DNA of 64,000 bases from Ornithinimicrobium laminariae (GTDB lineage: Bacteria > Actinomycetota > Actinomycetes > Actinomycetales > Dermatophilaceae): assembly GCF_019457945.1 (NCBI RefSeq), contig NZ_JAHZSU010000002.1, forward strand, positions 124,001 through 188,000, given 5' to 3'. Both the position numbers and the translations under genes were made by a program. Of this stretch, positions 29,095-35,778 are shown in pieces. How positions within the stretch are numbered: position 1 is the stretch's first letter; each line of letters opens with the position of its first letter. A model generated the notes under the pieces. The model did no database searches. It worked only from the letters and a program-made list of their open reading frames with translations, and was not told where the DNA came from.

Positions 29095-29131
29095 GCAAAC
29101 ATCATCCCACTGCGGCCTAGAGTGGTGGGTT

Positions 29132-30454
29132 GTGACCGCAACACCTCCGCCCATCGTGCACGCCCAGACCGTCGATATCTCTGACGTCGTGGGCGCTGAC
29201 GTGGATCTGTTGTCACTGATTCCCGCCGCCATTCCAGGCGAGTCGATCAGCGCGTGGCTGCGAGAAGACCATGGCCTCGTGGGCTGGGGCCGCTGCCTCG
29301 AGTTCCGCAGCACGGGCCCCGACCGCTTTGCCGAGGCCGAGGCATGGTGGAAAGACATCGTTGCTCGGGCCGATGTCAGCGACGCAGTGGGTGTGTTCGG
29401 CTCTGGCTTGGTCACCTTTGGGACGTTTTCCTTTGCTGATGACTCCGAGCACGAGAGCGTCCTGGTTGTCCCCGAGGTAATCCTCGGACGACGGGATGGG
29501 GCCGTCTGGCGCACTGACATCGGGCTAAGCGCCCTTGACACCGAGATCGAACGAGCTGACCTCGCGCAACACCAGTGGAGTCCCCAGTCCACAGAAGTGC
29601 AGTTCACTGACGGCTCCATCACTGCGCAGGGTTGGCCCGAGGTTGTCGCCAAAGCGGTCAGCCGCATTCAGTCCGGGGACGTTGAGAAAGTCGTCTTGGC
29701 CCGAGACATCGTTGCCCAAGCCGAGCACGATATTGATGTCCGTACCCTGGTCGCTCGCCTTAACTCTCGGTATGCCGCCACCTGGACTTTCGCCGTTGAT
29801 GGCATCGTCGGCGCGACGCCAGAGATGTTGGTTCGACTACGCGATGCTCAGGCTCGCTCCCGGGTGTTGGCGGGCACGGTGCGGCGCGACAGCCGCCCTG
29901 GCCCTTCACGCCCAGAGGCACACCCGGAGCTGGAGGGGCACCACAGCACCGATCCTCGCCTGCGGTTGATCTCGAGCGACAAAGACCTGGAGGAGCATGA
30001 GTATGCGGTCCGCTCGGTCGCCGAAGCGCTCGGCCCGCACTGCACGCACCTTGACGTCCCCACTGAGCCTTTCGTCCTGGAACTGCCCGACGTCTACCAC
30101 CTGGCCAGCGACTTGATCGGCGACGCTGTGACTGGTGCGACATCGTTGCGCTTGGCTGCGGCCTTGCACCCCTCAGCCGCCGTGTGCGGAACACCACGGA
30201 ATATCGCCGCAGAACTCATCACCGAGCTCGAAGAAATGGACCGGGGTCGATATGCGGGACCGGTTGGCTGGATGGACACCAACGGCGACGGCGACTGGGG
30301 CATTGCCCTGCGTTGCGGCGAATTCTGCGAAAATCGGACGAAGATCCGTTTATTCGCTGGCGGAGGAATTGTTGCCGCGTCGAAACCCGATGCCGAACTA
30401 GCCGAGACAGAGATCAAATTTGCTGCCATGAGGCATGCCCTCGGCGCCAGTTAA
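29132..30454 (+). CDS. menF: Isochorismate synthase
   Basis: A 440-residue chorismate-utilising enzyme that converts chorismate to isochorismate, the entry step of menaquinone synthesis (salicylate or siderophore use cannot be excluded by sequence). The C-terminal chorismate-binding domain shows [46 protein letters not shown] and the metal-site region [20 protein letters not shown]. The GTG start at 29132 fits the family and the divergent menG promoter. menD lies 7 kb away and menG is adjacent, which favours the menaquinone role. Confidence 0.88.
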   Translation: MTATPPPIVHAQTVDISDVVGADVDLLSLIPAAIPGESISAWLREDHGLVGWGRCLEFRSTGPDRFAEAEAWWKDIVARADVSDAVGVFGSGLVTFGTFSFADDSEHESVLVVPEVILGRRDGAVWRTDIGLSALDTEIERADLAQHQWSPQSTEVQFTDGSITAQGWPEVVAKAVSRIQSGDVEKVVLARDIVAQAEHDIDVRTLVARLNSRYAATWTFAVDGIVGATPEMLVRLRDAQARSRVLAGTVRRDSRPGPSRPEAHPELEGHHSTDPRLRLISSDKDLEEHEYAVRSVAEALGPHCTHLDVPTEPFVLELPDVYHLASDLIGDAVTGATSLRLAAALHPSAAVCGTPRNIAAELITELEEMDRGRYAGPVGWMDTNGDGDWGIALRCGEFCENRTKIRLFAGGGIVAASKPDAELAETEIKFAAMRHALGAS

Positions 30455-30472
30455 AGGAAAACTTTTGTCACG

Positions 30473-30738
30473 GTGAAGACCCCTCCACCTCCCGGGAGCG
30501 GGGCCGTGATGCAGAGCAGGCACTTCGCGACCTCGGCGAGTCCGGGCCCTTCGACGCGTCCGGCGCCAGCACCAATGTTGCCGTTCTGGGCGGTCTCAGT
30601 GCCGCCGAAACGAGCGACCTTGTTGACTTGGCCGACGGGCTGGGCCAATCACCCTCGGAAACCGTCGAAGCCTATGCTGGTGCCAACGACTTTTCGCTGC
30701 TCAGCACGGCAGTCGAGGAGATCTATCCGGCCCGCTGA
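30473..30738 (+). CDS. Unrecognised small reading frame without a clean start (possible frameshift)
   Basis: The frame ending at 30738 has strong coding character: GC-rich third positions and an Ala/Asp/Glu-rich translation, for example RDAEQALRDLGESGPFD and ending LLSTAVEEIYPAR. No ATG, GTG or TTG lies in that frame between the menF stop and the coding-like part. The only nearby start, GTG at 30473 behind AAAGGA, is in another frame and would have to shift within the C/G-rich run around 30483-30500. A broken gene, sequencing error, or unusual start are all possible. I do not recognise the protein. It sits directly behind menF. Confidence 0.4.
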
Positions 30739-30779
30739 GTTCACCCGGTCAGAGACTGGTCGCGTGGGCGTGGTTGTTG

Positions 30780-30804
30780 ACCCGCGCAGGAGCGAAGTGC
30801 GGGT
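30780..30804. terminator. Weak hairpin after the menF unit
   Basis: ACCCGC and GCGGGT can pair around a 13-nt loop, 42 nt after the small frame's stop. There is no T-tract. It may end the menF transcript. Confidence 0.3.
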
Positions 30805-30854
30805 GCAGACCAAACTTCATTTGTGCTCAAAAGTAAGACATCAAATACATTCGG

Positions 30855-31118
30855 GTGGCGACTTCAGGCCATTGTGTTGATGGTCGCAGCCAAGTGCGTT
30901 ATTCGAATCACGCGGAAGACTATGACGCTATCGATTTGAATGTCCTGATGCATCACGCCACTACCGCAATAGCGACGGGCCACAATGTTCGCAATAGCGG
31001 CGGTCCTTGGTACTACGGACACCTCACTCAAGGCTTGCACTTTGGAAAGATCGGCGCTGTGAGCACCTACACCCCCATCATTCGCTACGAGGACTTCGGC
31101 TACACCGCCTATCGGTGA
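30855..31118 (+). CDS. Unrecognised 87-residue protein, possibly a gene remnant
   Basis: A GTG-started frame of 87 residues rich in aromatic residues and histidine: segments include LNVLMHHATTAIATGH, GGPWYYGHLTQGLHFGKIG and YEDFGYTAYR at the end. The composition is more AT-rich than the neighbouring genes and codon third positions are less biased, which may indicate transferred or decaying DNA. There is no obvious ribosome binding site. I cannot assign a family. It lies between the menF unit and the convergent arsC2-like gene. It could be a real small gene, a fragment of a larger one, or chance. Confidence 0.35.
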   Translation: MATSGHCVDGRSQVRYSNHAEDYDAIDLNVLMHHATTAIATGHNVRNSGGPWYYGHLTQGLHFGKIGAVSTYTPIIRYEDFGYTAYR

Positions 31119-31140
31119 GTTAAGGCCAACTGTTGACGAA

Positions 31141-31548
31141 CTAAATCCCGAGATGCGCGGCCAGATCTTGCACGCGTCGGTCGATGTCATCTCTGACCAG
31201 CACCATCCGCTCGGCGCCTTCGATGCCTCGCTCGCTTGGCTCATCGGTGAGCCAGCGTTGCAGTTCGACGCCCTCCGCAACCTCTACCTGTGCCTCTGGC
31301 CCGACAACAACCACAACGTCGGCACGAGCCAGAATCGCTGGATCAATCGCCTTGGGGGACTCACCTTCGACCGACGCGCCAACTTCCTCAAGGGAGGCCA
31401 CGGAGGCCGCGTTCAGGGCCTTACCTGGCTTCGTGCCAGCGGAGTGAACGGTGACTTTGGACCCATAGCGGTGGCGCATCAGAGCGGCTGCCATTTGCGA
31501 CTTGCCGCCATTCTTTACGCAAACGAAAAGAACCTCTTGTGTGGACAC
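31141..31548 (-). CDS. Arsenate-mycothiol transferase-like low-molecular-weight phosphatase
   Basis: A 135-residue protein of the LMW-phosphatase/arsenate reductase group. The P-loop CVKNGGKS (residues 10-17) has lysine in place of the usual arginine (CX5K), as in the Corynebacterium ArsC2 type, which couples arsenate to mycothiol. The rest, [26 protein letters not shown] and [17 protein letters not shown], also follows that group. The GTG at 31548 is preceded by CGGAGAT and fits the family start. Arsenate as substrate is inferred; no arsR, acr3 or other ars gene is near. Confidence 0.8.
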   Translation of the reverse strand: MSTQEVLFVCVKNGGKSQMAAALMRHRYGSKVTVHSAGTKPGKALNAASVASLEEVGASVEGESPKAIDPAILARADVVVVVGPEAQVEVAEGVELQRWLTDEPSERGIEGAERMVLVRDDIDRRVQDLAAHLGI

Positions 31549-31635
31549 ACCATCTCCGATCAGTCGCACGGTTTGAATCAGACCCACCGTGAACACTATC
31601 GTCGGCGGTTCTCCGGAATCCACCAGGAGACAACG

Positions 31636-31671
31636 AAGCCGGCGAGGCGGTTAACGGCACCTCGCCGGCTT
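31636..31671. terminator. Strong hairpin between Asp23 operon and arsC2-like gene
   Basis: AAGCCGGCGAGG and CCTCGCCGGCTT form a perfect 12-bp stem with a 12-nt loop. Its location, downstream of the amaP stop and upstream of the arsC2-like gene on the same strand, suggests a transcription terminator for the Asp23 operon. Confidence 0.6.
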
Positions 31672-31694
31672 GGTCTTGGGGACAAGTGCCCCTA

Positions 31695-31728
31695 CTGGGT
31701 GCGTGGAGGGCTATCTCCACGCACCCAG
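31695..31728. terminator. Perfect 14-bp hairpin at the end of amaP
   Basis: CTGGGTGCGTGGAG and CTCCACGCACCCAG pair perfectly around a 6-nt loop, two nucleotides beyond the amaP stop codon. No T-tract follows. Together with the second hairpin at 31636-31671 it makes a tandem terminator or a 3'-end stabilising structure. Confidence 0.65.
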
Positions 31729-31730
31729 GG

Positions 31731-32315
31731 TTACTGGACGCGCACTTCCTTCTTACGCTCGCCAACGGAGTGGTTCACTCCATCAATCAGCACCTGAACC
31801 GGGATGGACTCCTTGCCCATCGAGCGGTCCACTCGGTGCGAAATCTCGCTGAAGGCCGACTGAACGGCCTCGCCGGAAGCGCCCGACTCGAGGTCCGCGT
31901 TAAGGCGGACGAAGGAGCCCTTCTCGCCGGCAATAGCTGCACCACGAACGTTGGCCACCGGGGCGGCTTCGTCGAAGTCAGTCGCCACGAGTGACGCGAT
32001 GCTGCGCAGGTCAATCTTGAGTTGACCGGTCGGGTCGCTGCTCTCAAGTCGGTACTGCTTGGAACGTGGTGCGCGAATGTGGGAAACAACCCAAATCAGA
32101 GCCAAAATGGCCCAGATCACCGTGACAACTGCGGCAACAATGGGGAACCACGACTGAGTCGTGACCTCCTCCACCGGGGCCGTGTTCAGATCATTTGCGT
32201 AGTTATCGAAAACCAGTTGATAGCGCCAGTCCAGGGCAAAAAGCCCTAGGACGATAAGGCCCAAACCAATGATGAGGACAACGATGCGGTCAAAAGCCGC
32301 TAGACCTCGACTCAT
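31731..32315 (-). CDS. amaP: Alkaline-shock membrane anchor protein AmaP-like
   Basis: A 194-residue membrane protein resembling AmaP, which in Gram-positive bacteria anchors Asp23 proteins at the cell membrane. Two TM helices (about 11-29 and 57-79) with an extracytoplasmic loop between them are followed by a cytoplasmic domain with an Asp23-like pattern (LKIDLRSIASLVATDFDEAA; SFVRLNADLESGASG). Last gene of a seven-gene minus-strand cluster; the start overlaps the DUF6286-like gene by 4 nt. The role is inferred from fold pattern and context. Confidence 0.8.
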   Translation of the reverse strand: MSRGLAAFDRIVVLIIGLGLIVLGLFALDWRYQLVFDNYANDLNTAPVEEVTTQSWFPIVAAVVTVIWAILALIWVVSHIRAPRSKQYRLESSDPTGQLKIDLRSIASLVATDFDEAAPVANVRGAAIAGEKGSFVRLNADLESGASGEAVQSAFSEISHRVDRSMGKESIPVQVLIDGVNHSVGERKKEVRVQ

Positions 32316-32839
32316 GCGGAATCCTTTCGGGTGCGCACGACAACCTTGGCGTCCGAGAAGCCACGCAGTCGCTCGACCACTTCTGCCTCTACCGCCTTAG
32401 CAACCGTTTGGGTGTCCGCCGTGGTGTTGATGCTGACGGTGATCTTCGACTTCCCTGCCGAAACGTCACCGACTGACGACACGCCGCGGGTATGCCCGGC
32501 AGCGTCACGCACGGAACCCTCAAGGGCTGCGCGAGAGATCCAGACGGACTTGTTGCCGGACGTTGCGGTGTGCGTGAACTTGGACGGCTTCAACGCGGCG
32601 ATGGTTAGCCACAAACCAACCAACACGAGGATCACGGCGATGGCGACAACGGTGTTCGTCGGCTCAATGCCATCGAATGCCGTGACAGCCTTGGGCAACC
32701 TCATGTCGCCCGAGATCAAGCCTTGATCTACGAGCGCATCAAGCACTGCCACGACGGCAAGCGCAATCAGGCCAAGGGCGACCAGAATGGCGAGCCAACT
32801 GGCCCCTGGGCGGGCTCGGGGGGATGGAGCTTGGTTCAC
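32312..32839 (-). CDS. DUF6286-like membrane protein of the Asp23 cluster
   Basis: A 175-residue protein with two TM helices (about 15-36 and 62-82), separated by a short loop (LISGDMRLPKAVTAFDG), and a soluble C-terminal domain. This is the arrangement of DUF6286 proteins, found next to Asp23 and AmaP genes in actinomycetes. The C-terminal part (KITVSINTTADTQTVAKAVE) resembles the Asp23 alpha-beta pattern. Function unknown; presumably part of the same membrane-associated complex. Overlaps its neighbours by 4 nt on both sides. Confidence 0.75.
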   Translation of the reverse strand: MNQAPSPRARPGASWLAILVALGLIALAVVAVLDALVDQGLISGDMRLPKAVTAFDGIEPTNTVVAIAVILVLVGLWLTIAALKPSKFTHTATSGNKSVWISRAALEGSVRDAAGHTRGVSSVGDVSAGKSKITVSINTTADTQTVAKAVEAEVVERLRGFSDAKVVVRTRKDSA

Positions 32840-33255
32840 AGGACCCTCCTCGCTGGGGCTTCAGGCTCAGCTTCGGGCTCAGGTGGCGCGACTACGCCGA
32901 CCTCAACATCGACCTGGCGGATGTCAGTCCCAGTCAACCGGGCACCTTCGGTCAAGATTTGCGACCGAATCTCTTCGGCAATGCTCGCAACGGGAGCCGG
33001 CCACTGCACCTCAACGTTCATCGTGACATGCGCAGTGCGACCACTGTGCCGTATATCGGCATGCGGGCTGCGACTGCCAGTGATGGCGCTGAACGTGCCA
33101 GCGCGGGAAACTACGCCTTTGACCTTGCGAGCCAAGTGCTCGACAACCTGGGTGACAACCGCCGACTTCACCGTCAGGGTGCCACGCGTTTCTGCTTCGG
33201 CCAGTGCGACGGTCTTATCGTCTGTAGCTTCCTGCGGGGCCTCGCCCTCAGCCAC
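32836..33255 (-). CDS. Asp23/Gls24 family envelope-stress protein
   Basis: A 139-residue soluble protein of the Asp23/Gls24 family. The core runs from GTLTVKSAVVTQVVEHLAR through VTMNVEVQWPAPVASIAEEI to the C-terminal VDVEVGVV strand, then an acidic/proline tail. The GTG start overlaps the DUF2273-like gene's stop by 8 nt (GTGGCTGA). Asp23 proteins are abundant membrane-proximal proteins upregulated under alkaline or cell-wall stress in Gram-positives; the molecular role is unclear. Confidence 0.85.
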   Translation of the reverse strand: MAEGEAPQEATDDKTVALAEAETRGTLTVKSAVVTQVVEHLARKVKGVVSRAGTFSAITGSRSPHADIRHSGRTAHVTMNVEVQWPAPVASIAEEIRSQILTEGARLTGTDIRQVDVEVGVVAPPEPEAEPEAPARRVL

Positions 33256-33421
33256 GTGAGCCTCGGAGCGCCTTCAGGTCGATCTCACCAGAGAGGTGAC
33301 CGGCGACCACGAAGCCCACTCCACCGAAGACAATTGCAAGCAGAAGGCCGACCCAGCCACCCATCACGACGACGAGGGCGAGGAGAAGGCCGATGATTAG
33401 GCCATTGAGGGCAGAAGACAT
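33248..33421 (-). CDS. Small DUF2273-like membrane protein
   Basis: A 57-residue, almost wholly hydrophobic protein: MSSALNGLIIGLLLALVVVM, then GGWVGLLLAIVFGGVGFVVAG, ending in a polar segment HLSGEIDLKALRGSRG. Two adjoining TM helices and the location inside an Asp23 operon match the DUF2273 small-membrane-protein family, probably a second Asp23 anchor. GGAG lies 9 nt before the ATG. The stop is shared with the following asp23 start region (8-nt overlap). Confidence 0.78.
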   Translation of the reverse strand: MSSALNGLIIGLLLALVVVMGGWVGLLLAIVFGGVGFVVAGHLSGEIDLKALRGSRG

Positions 33422-33443
33422 ACGTGCTCCTAAGAAAGAAAAT

Positions 33444-33746
33444 CTACAAGTTCCCGTATCGGCGTGAGCCGGGGACTGAACGTGGGAGGGTCGAACGAAC
33501 CTTTGTTACCGCTCGTTTAGCCGTACGCGGCAAACGGCGGATTCGGTCAAAGCGACGGGGGACAACAAAGATTTGCTCTCGGCCTGCGTCGGTCCGAGAC
33601 GACGAACCTGAGCGGCGTTCTATCTCTTGAACAGCCGCCATGTAGACCTCGGGGTCACCCCCAAGGTCTGGATGGTGCATCCTGGCGGCGGCGCGCAATG
33701 CGCGGCGCGCCGCCAGGTCAGAATCAGTGTTGCTATCGCGAGGCAT
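33444..33746 (-). CDS. Small HPD-motif protein (J-domain-like) in the Asp23 cluster
   Basis: A 100-residue basic protein. Residues 12-45 read LAARRALRAAARMHHPDLGG followed by DPEVYMAAVQEIERR, which matches helix II, the HPD loop and helix III of a DnaJ J-domain; helices I and IV are not evident. The C-terminal half is very basic (RRFDRIRRLPRTAKRAVTKV). No glycine/phenylalanine or zinc domain is present. It sits between two Asp23-type genes, 11 nt after the first and 22 nt before the DUF2273-like gene. HPD normally recruits Hsp70; whether this protein does is unknown. Confidence 0.7.
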   Translation of the reverse strand: MPRDSNTDSDLAARRALRAAARMHHPDLGGDPEVYMAAVQEIERRSGSSSRTDAGREQIFVVPRRFDRIRRLPRTAKRAVTKVRSTLPRSVPGSRRYGNL

Positions 33747-33757
33747 AAACTCGCCGA

Positions 33758-34084
33758 TCAGGCGTTCTCGGGCTCCAGGACATCTTCAATGAAAACATCC
33801 ACGGCACCAGGAAACTCAGGACGCAACGCATCTCGGACCGCTTGGGCCGTAGCGTGGATATCAGAGTTCCACTTCAGCGAAACGTGCACTTCGCAGGCCC
33901 GATCTTTGATGCGTACGCCTGCTACGCGACGGCCTGGCAAGTAAGTACCCACTTCACCCATCGCGCCACCGTGCAGCGAGTGGACGCCATCAACCGCTAA
34001 TACCGTGCGGGCGACGCGGTCTGCTTGCTGCTCGGGTTTGTCTTGCTGTTGACCGTTGGTCGCCTCTAGCCGATCACTCGACAC
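33758..34084 (-). CDS. Small Asp23-related protein
   Basis: A 108-residue protein with an Asp23-like alpha-beta core: RVARTVLAVDGVHSLHGG, GRRVAGVRIKDRACEVHVSL and AQAVRDALRPEFPGAVDVFI. It is shorter than classical members. I chose the GTG at 34084, which overlaps the upstream asp23 stop by 11 nt; an in-frame ATG at 34132 inside the upstream gene would add 16 very basic/proline-rich residues. Neither has a clear ribosome binding site. Probably part of the same stress complex; assignment rests on pattern and neighbours. Confidence 0.7.
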   Translation of the reverse strand: MSSDRLEATNGQQQDKPEQQADRVARTVLAVDGVHSLHGGAMGEVGTYLPGRRVAGVRIKDRACEVHVSLKWNSDIHATAQAVRDALRPEFPGAVDVFIEDVLEPENA

Positions 34085-34556
34085 GGGGGGCGGGGGCAGG
34101 CTCTTCGACCTGCTCTTCCTTCGCGGGCTCATCGTCCTTCTCGGTCTCCAGGTGCACGTCGTGAACGGTGATGTTCACCTCGACGACCTCAAGGCCGGTC
34201 ATGCGCTCGACCGAGTCGATGACGTTGCGACGGATACCGGCGGCCAAGTCGGCGATTGCGACGCCGTAGTCGGCAACGATTTCCAGGTCCACAGCGGCCT
34301 GCCTCTCGCCGACCTCAACTGCGACGCCCTGGCTCAAGTTGGTCTTAGAGCCCGGGATGCGCTCACGGAGGCTGCCCAGTGCACGGGCGGTGCCACCACC
34401 GAGGTCATAAACGCCGGAAACCTCGCGGGTTGCAATGCCGGCAACCTTGGCAACGACGACTCCAGCGATGGAGGTCTTGCCCTTCTCGGTGACCAGGGGG
34501 CCGTCGTTCTTGCTGGCGACCTCGTTGTTCTTGGCCTGCTTCTGCTGCTCGCTCAT
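34074..34556 (-). CDS. Asp23/Gls24 family envelope-stress protein (first gene of cluster)
   Basis: A 160-residue Asp23/Gls24 protein. The full family core is present: GKTSIAGVVVAKVAGIATRE, VSGVYDLGGGTARALGSLRE, VAVEVGERQAAVDLEIVADY and VVEVNITVHDVHLE, with a charged Lys/Glu/Pro tail. The ATG at 34556 follows AGAAAGG and is the family start. It heads the seven-gene minus-strand operon and diverges from the ECF sigma gene across a 128-bp spacer holding a CRP/GlxR palindrome, so it may be co-regulated with that sigma factor. Confidence 0.9.
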   Translation of the reverse strand: MSEQQKQAKNNEVASKNDGPLVTEKGKTSIAGVVVAKVAGIATREVSGVYDLGGGTARALGSLRERIPGSKTNLSQGVAVEVGERQAAVDLEIVADYGVAIADLAAGIRRNVIDSVERMTGLEVVEVNITVHDVHLETEKDDEPAKEEQVEEPAPAPRVE

Positions 34557-34632
34557 TGTGTGCCTTTCTAGGCTCAACTCAACTGACATGGGCTTAGTCG
34601 CAACGACCTCTGAAATCGTCACGCCAAAGATT

Positions 34633-34650
34633 CTGTGATCTAGATCACAG
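34633..34650. promoter_or_regulatory. CRP/GlxR-type operator between asp23 and ECF sigma genes
   Basis: CTGTGATCTAGATCACAG is a perfect 18-bp palindrome containing TGTGANNTANNTCACA, the consensus of corynebacterial GlxR, and the general CRP-family TGTGA-N6-TCACA. It lies 77 bp upstream of the asp23 start and 34 bp upstream of the sigma gene start, so one bound dimer could affect both divergent operons. Binding is inferred; no crp gene is in the window. Confidence 0.75.
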
Positions 34651-34684
34651 GCAGCATACCCCACAAAAAACGCTGGTCCTGGGC

Positions 34685-35248
34685 ATGATGGCAACGATGG
34701 CGGCATGGCAGAGGGACCAAGAGGGGCTGCTACGCGCTGCCCGACTCGGGGATCAGACAGCCTTCGCGGAGATCACCACTGAGTTCGGCCCCGGCATGGT
34801 CGGGTATGCACACAGCTTGGTGGGCAATCATCACGACGCTGCTGATGTCGTGCAAGAGGCTCTCTTGTCGGCTTGGCGCTCACTCGACACCTTCCGCGGC
34901 GATTCCGCGCTTAAAACGTGGCTCTATCGCCTCGTTCACCGCCGAGCTATGGATCTCTTGCGTCGACGCCGGCCCCAACCAGTTGATGTCGATGAATTTA
35001 CCGAGCTGACCGCACCCACCAGACACGATCCAGACCGGGCGGCCGAGGACTCCGAAGTCCTTGCCGCGCTGCGCGCCGTGCTGTCAGGCATACCCGAGGG
35101 GCAGCGATCTGTGTGGATGTTGCGTGAGGTAGAGGGCATGTCGTATGCCGAGATTGGCGACACGCTGGCGCTGCCAGTCGATCAAGTGCGAGGCTTACTG
35201 GCTCGCGGCCGCGCCACCGTGACGGAGAGGATGCAAGCATGGCGATAG
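34685..35248 (+). CDS. ECF-type RNA polymerase sigma factor
   Basis: A 187-residue sigma-70-family factor with only regions 2 and 4. Region 2: LVGNHHDAADVVQEALLSAW, LDTFRGDSALKTWLYRLVHR. Region 4 helix-turn-helix: GMSYAEIGDTLALPVDQVRG. ATGs at 34685, 34688 and 34697 could all start it; the most 5' is listed. No zinc-type anti-sigma gene follows. Instead its end overlaps by 10 nt an Asp23-like gene, which suggests the pair works with the divergent Asp23 operon in envelope stress. Confidence 0.88.
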   Translation: MMATMAAWQRDQEGLLRAARLGDQTAFAEITTEFGPGMVGYAHSLVGNHHDAADVVQEALLSAWRSLDTFRGDSALKTWLYRLVHRRAMDLLRRRRPQPVDVDEFTELTAPTRHDPDRAAEDSEVLAALRAVLSGIPEGQRSVWMLREVEGMSYAEIGDTLALPVDQVRGLLARGRATVTERMQAWR

Positions 35249-35697
35249 ACCAGGGCGACCCAGTTGCTCGGGCAACCCAAGCCCTGCGGGAGGACGCCTC
35301 ACAGGAGTGGCCGCAGATCGCTGAGTCCGTGCGCTCCCGCGTGCACAACATGACGGTTCCCGCTCGTCCGATTCGGGTTGCCCCGTTGAGCGGTCAACAC
35401 CACGACGCGCAGCAGTCACAGGTGTGGCTCTCGTCCCGCGTACTGCGGGCAGCACTGCGGCAAAGATTGACGACTCGCGGCACCATGCCTGATCGGCTTG
35501 ATTTCACGATCGAAGAACGACAGTTAACCCACCTCTCGGTCGAGATCGTTGCGACCTATGGAGACGACCTACGCGAGGTCGGCGCCGAAACTCGCCAGCG
35601 GATCGACGACACCATCACCGAGTTTCTCGGCCCGTTACCCGGTTGGAACCCCAACACCAGCATTCGAGTCCACATCTGCGATATCCGGCCGGTTTAG
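35239..35697 (+). CDS. Asp23-like protein coupled to the ECF sigma factor
   Basis: A 152-residue protein. The C-terminal half (about 95-150) parallels the Asp23 core: LTHLSVEIVATYGDDLREVG then TRQRIDDTITEFLG and TSIRVHICDIRPV, comparable in order with VDLEIVADYG and VEVNITVHDV of the first asp23 product. The N-terminal ~60 residues are helical and charged (ARATQALREDASQEWPQIAE). No TM helix and no HXXXCXXC motif. It overlaps the sigma gene by 10 nt, the place usually taken by an anti-sigma factor; that role is a hypothesis. Confidence 0.7.
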   Translation: MAIDQGDPVARATQALREDASQEWPQIAESVRSRVHNMTVPARPIRVAPLSGQHHDAQQSQVWLSSRVLRAALRQRLTTRGTMPDRLDFTIEERQLTHLSVEIVATYGDDLREVGAETRQRIDDTITEFLGPLPGWNPNTSIRVHICDIRPV

Positions 35698-35778
35698 TCA
35701 GCACGCCAGCGCTCGCGGCGGGTGCGACCATGCCCCAGGCCGCCTCACGATCCGCATCATCTGACAAGGTATGGCCTC

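Noticed and set aside
28631..29131. Upstream extension of menF on the plus strand
   Set aside because: The extra 167 residues are antisense to menG; the GTG at 29132 fits both the family and the divergent promoter layout.
29095..29667. Upstream extension of menG on the minus strand
   Set aside because: The extra 190 residues overlap menF antisense and lack similarity; the family start is at 29094.
30473..30880. 135-residue frame starting at GTG 30473 read straight through
   Set aside because: Past the first few codons the Ser/Arg/Pro-rich translation lacks third-position GC bias; the neighbouring frame has the coding signal.
31153..31797. 214-residue plus-strand frame across the arsC2-like gene
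   Set aside because: It is antisense to a gene with a clear P-loop and crosses two terminator hairpins.
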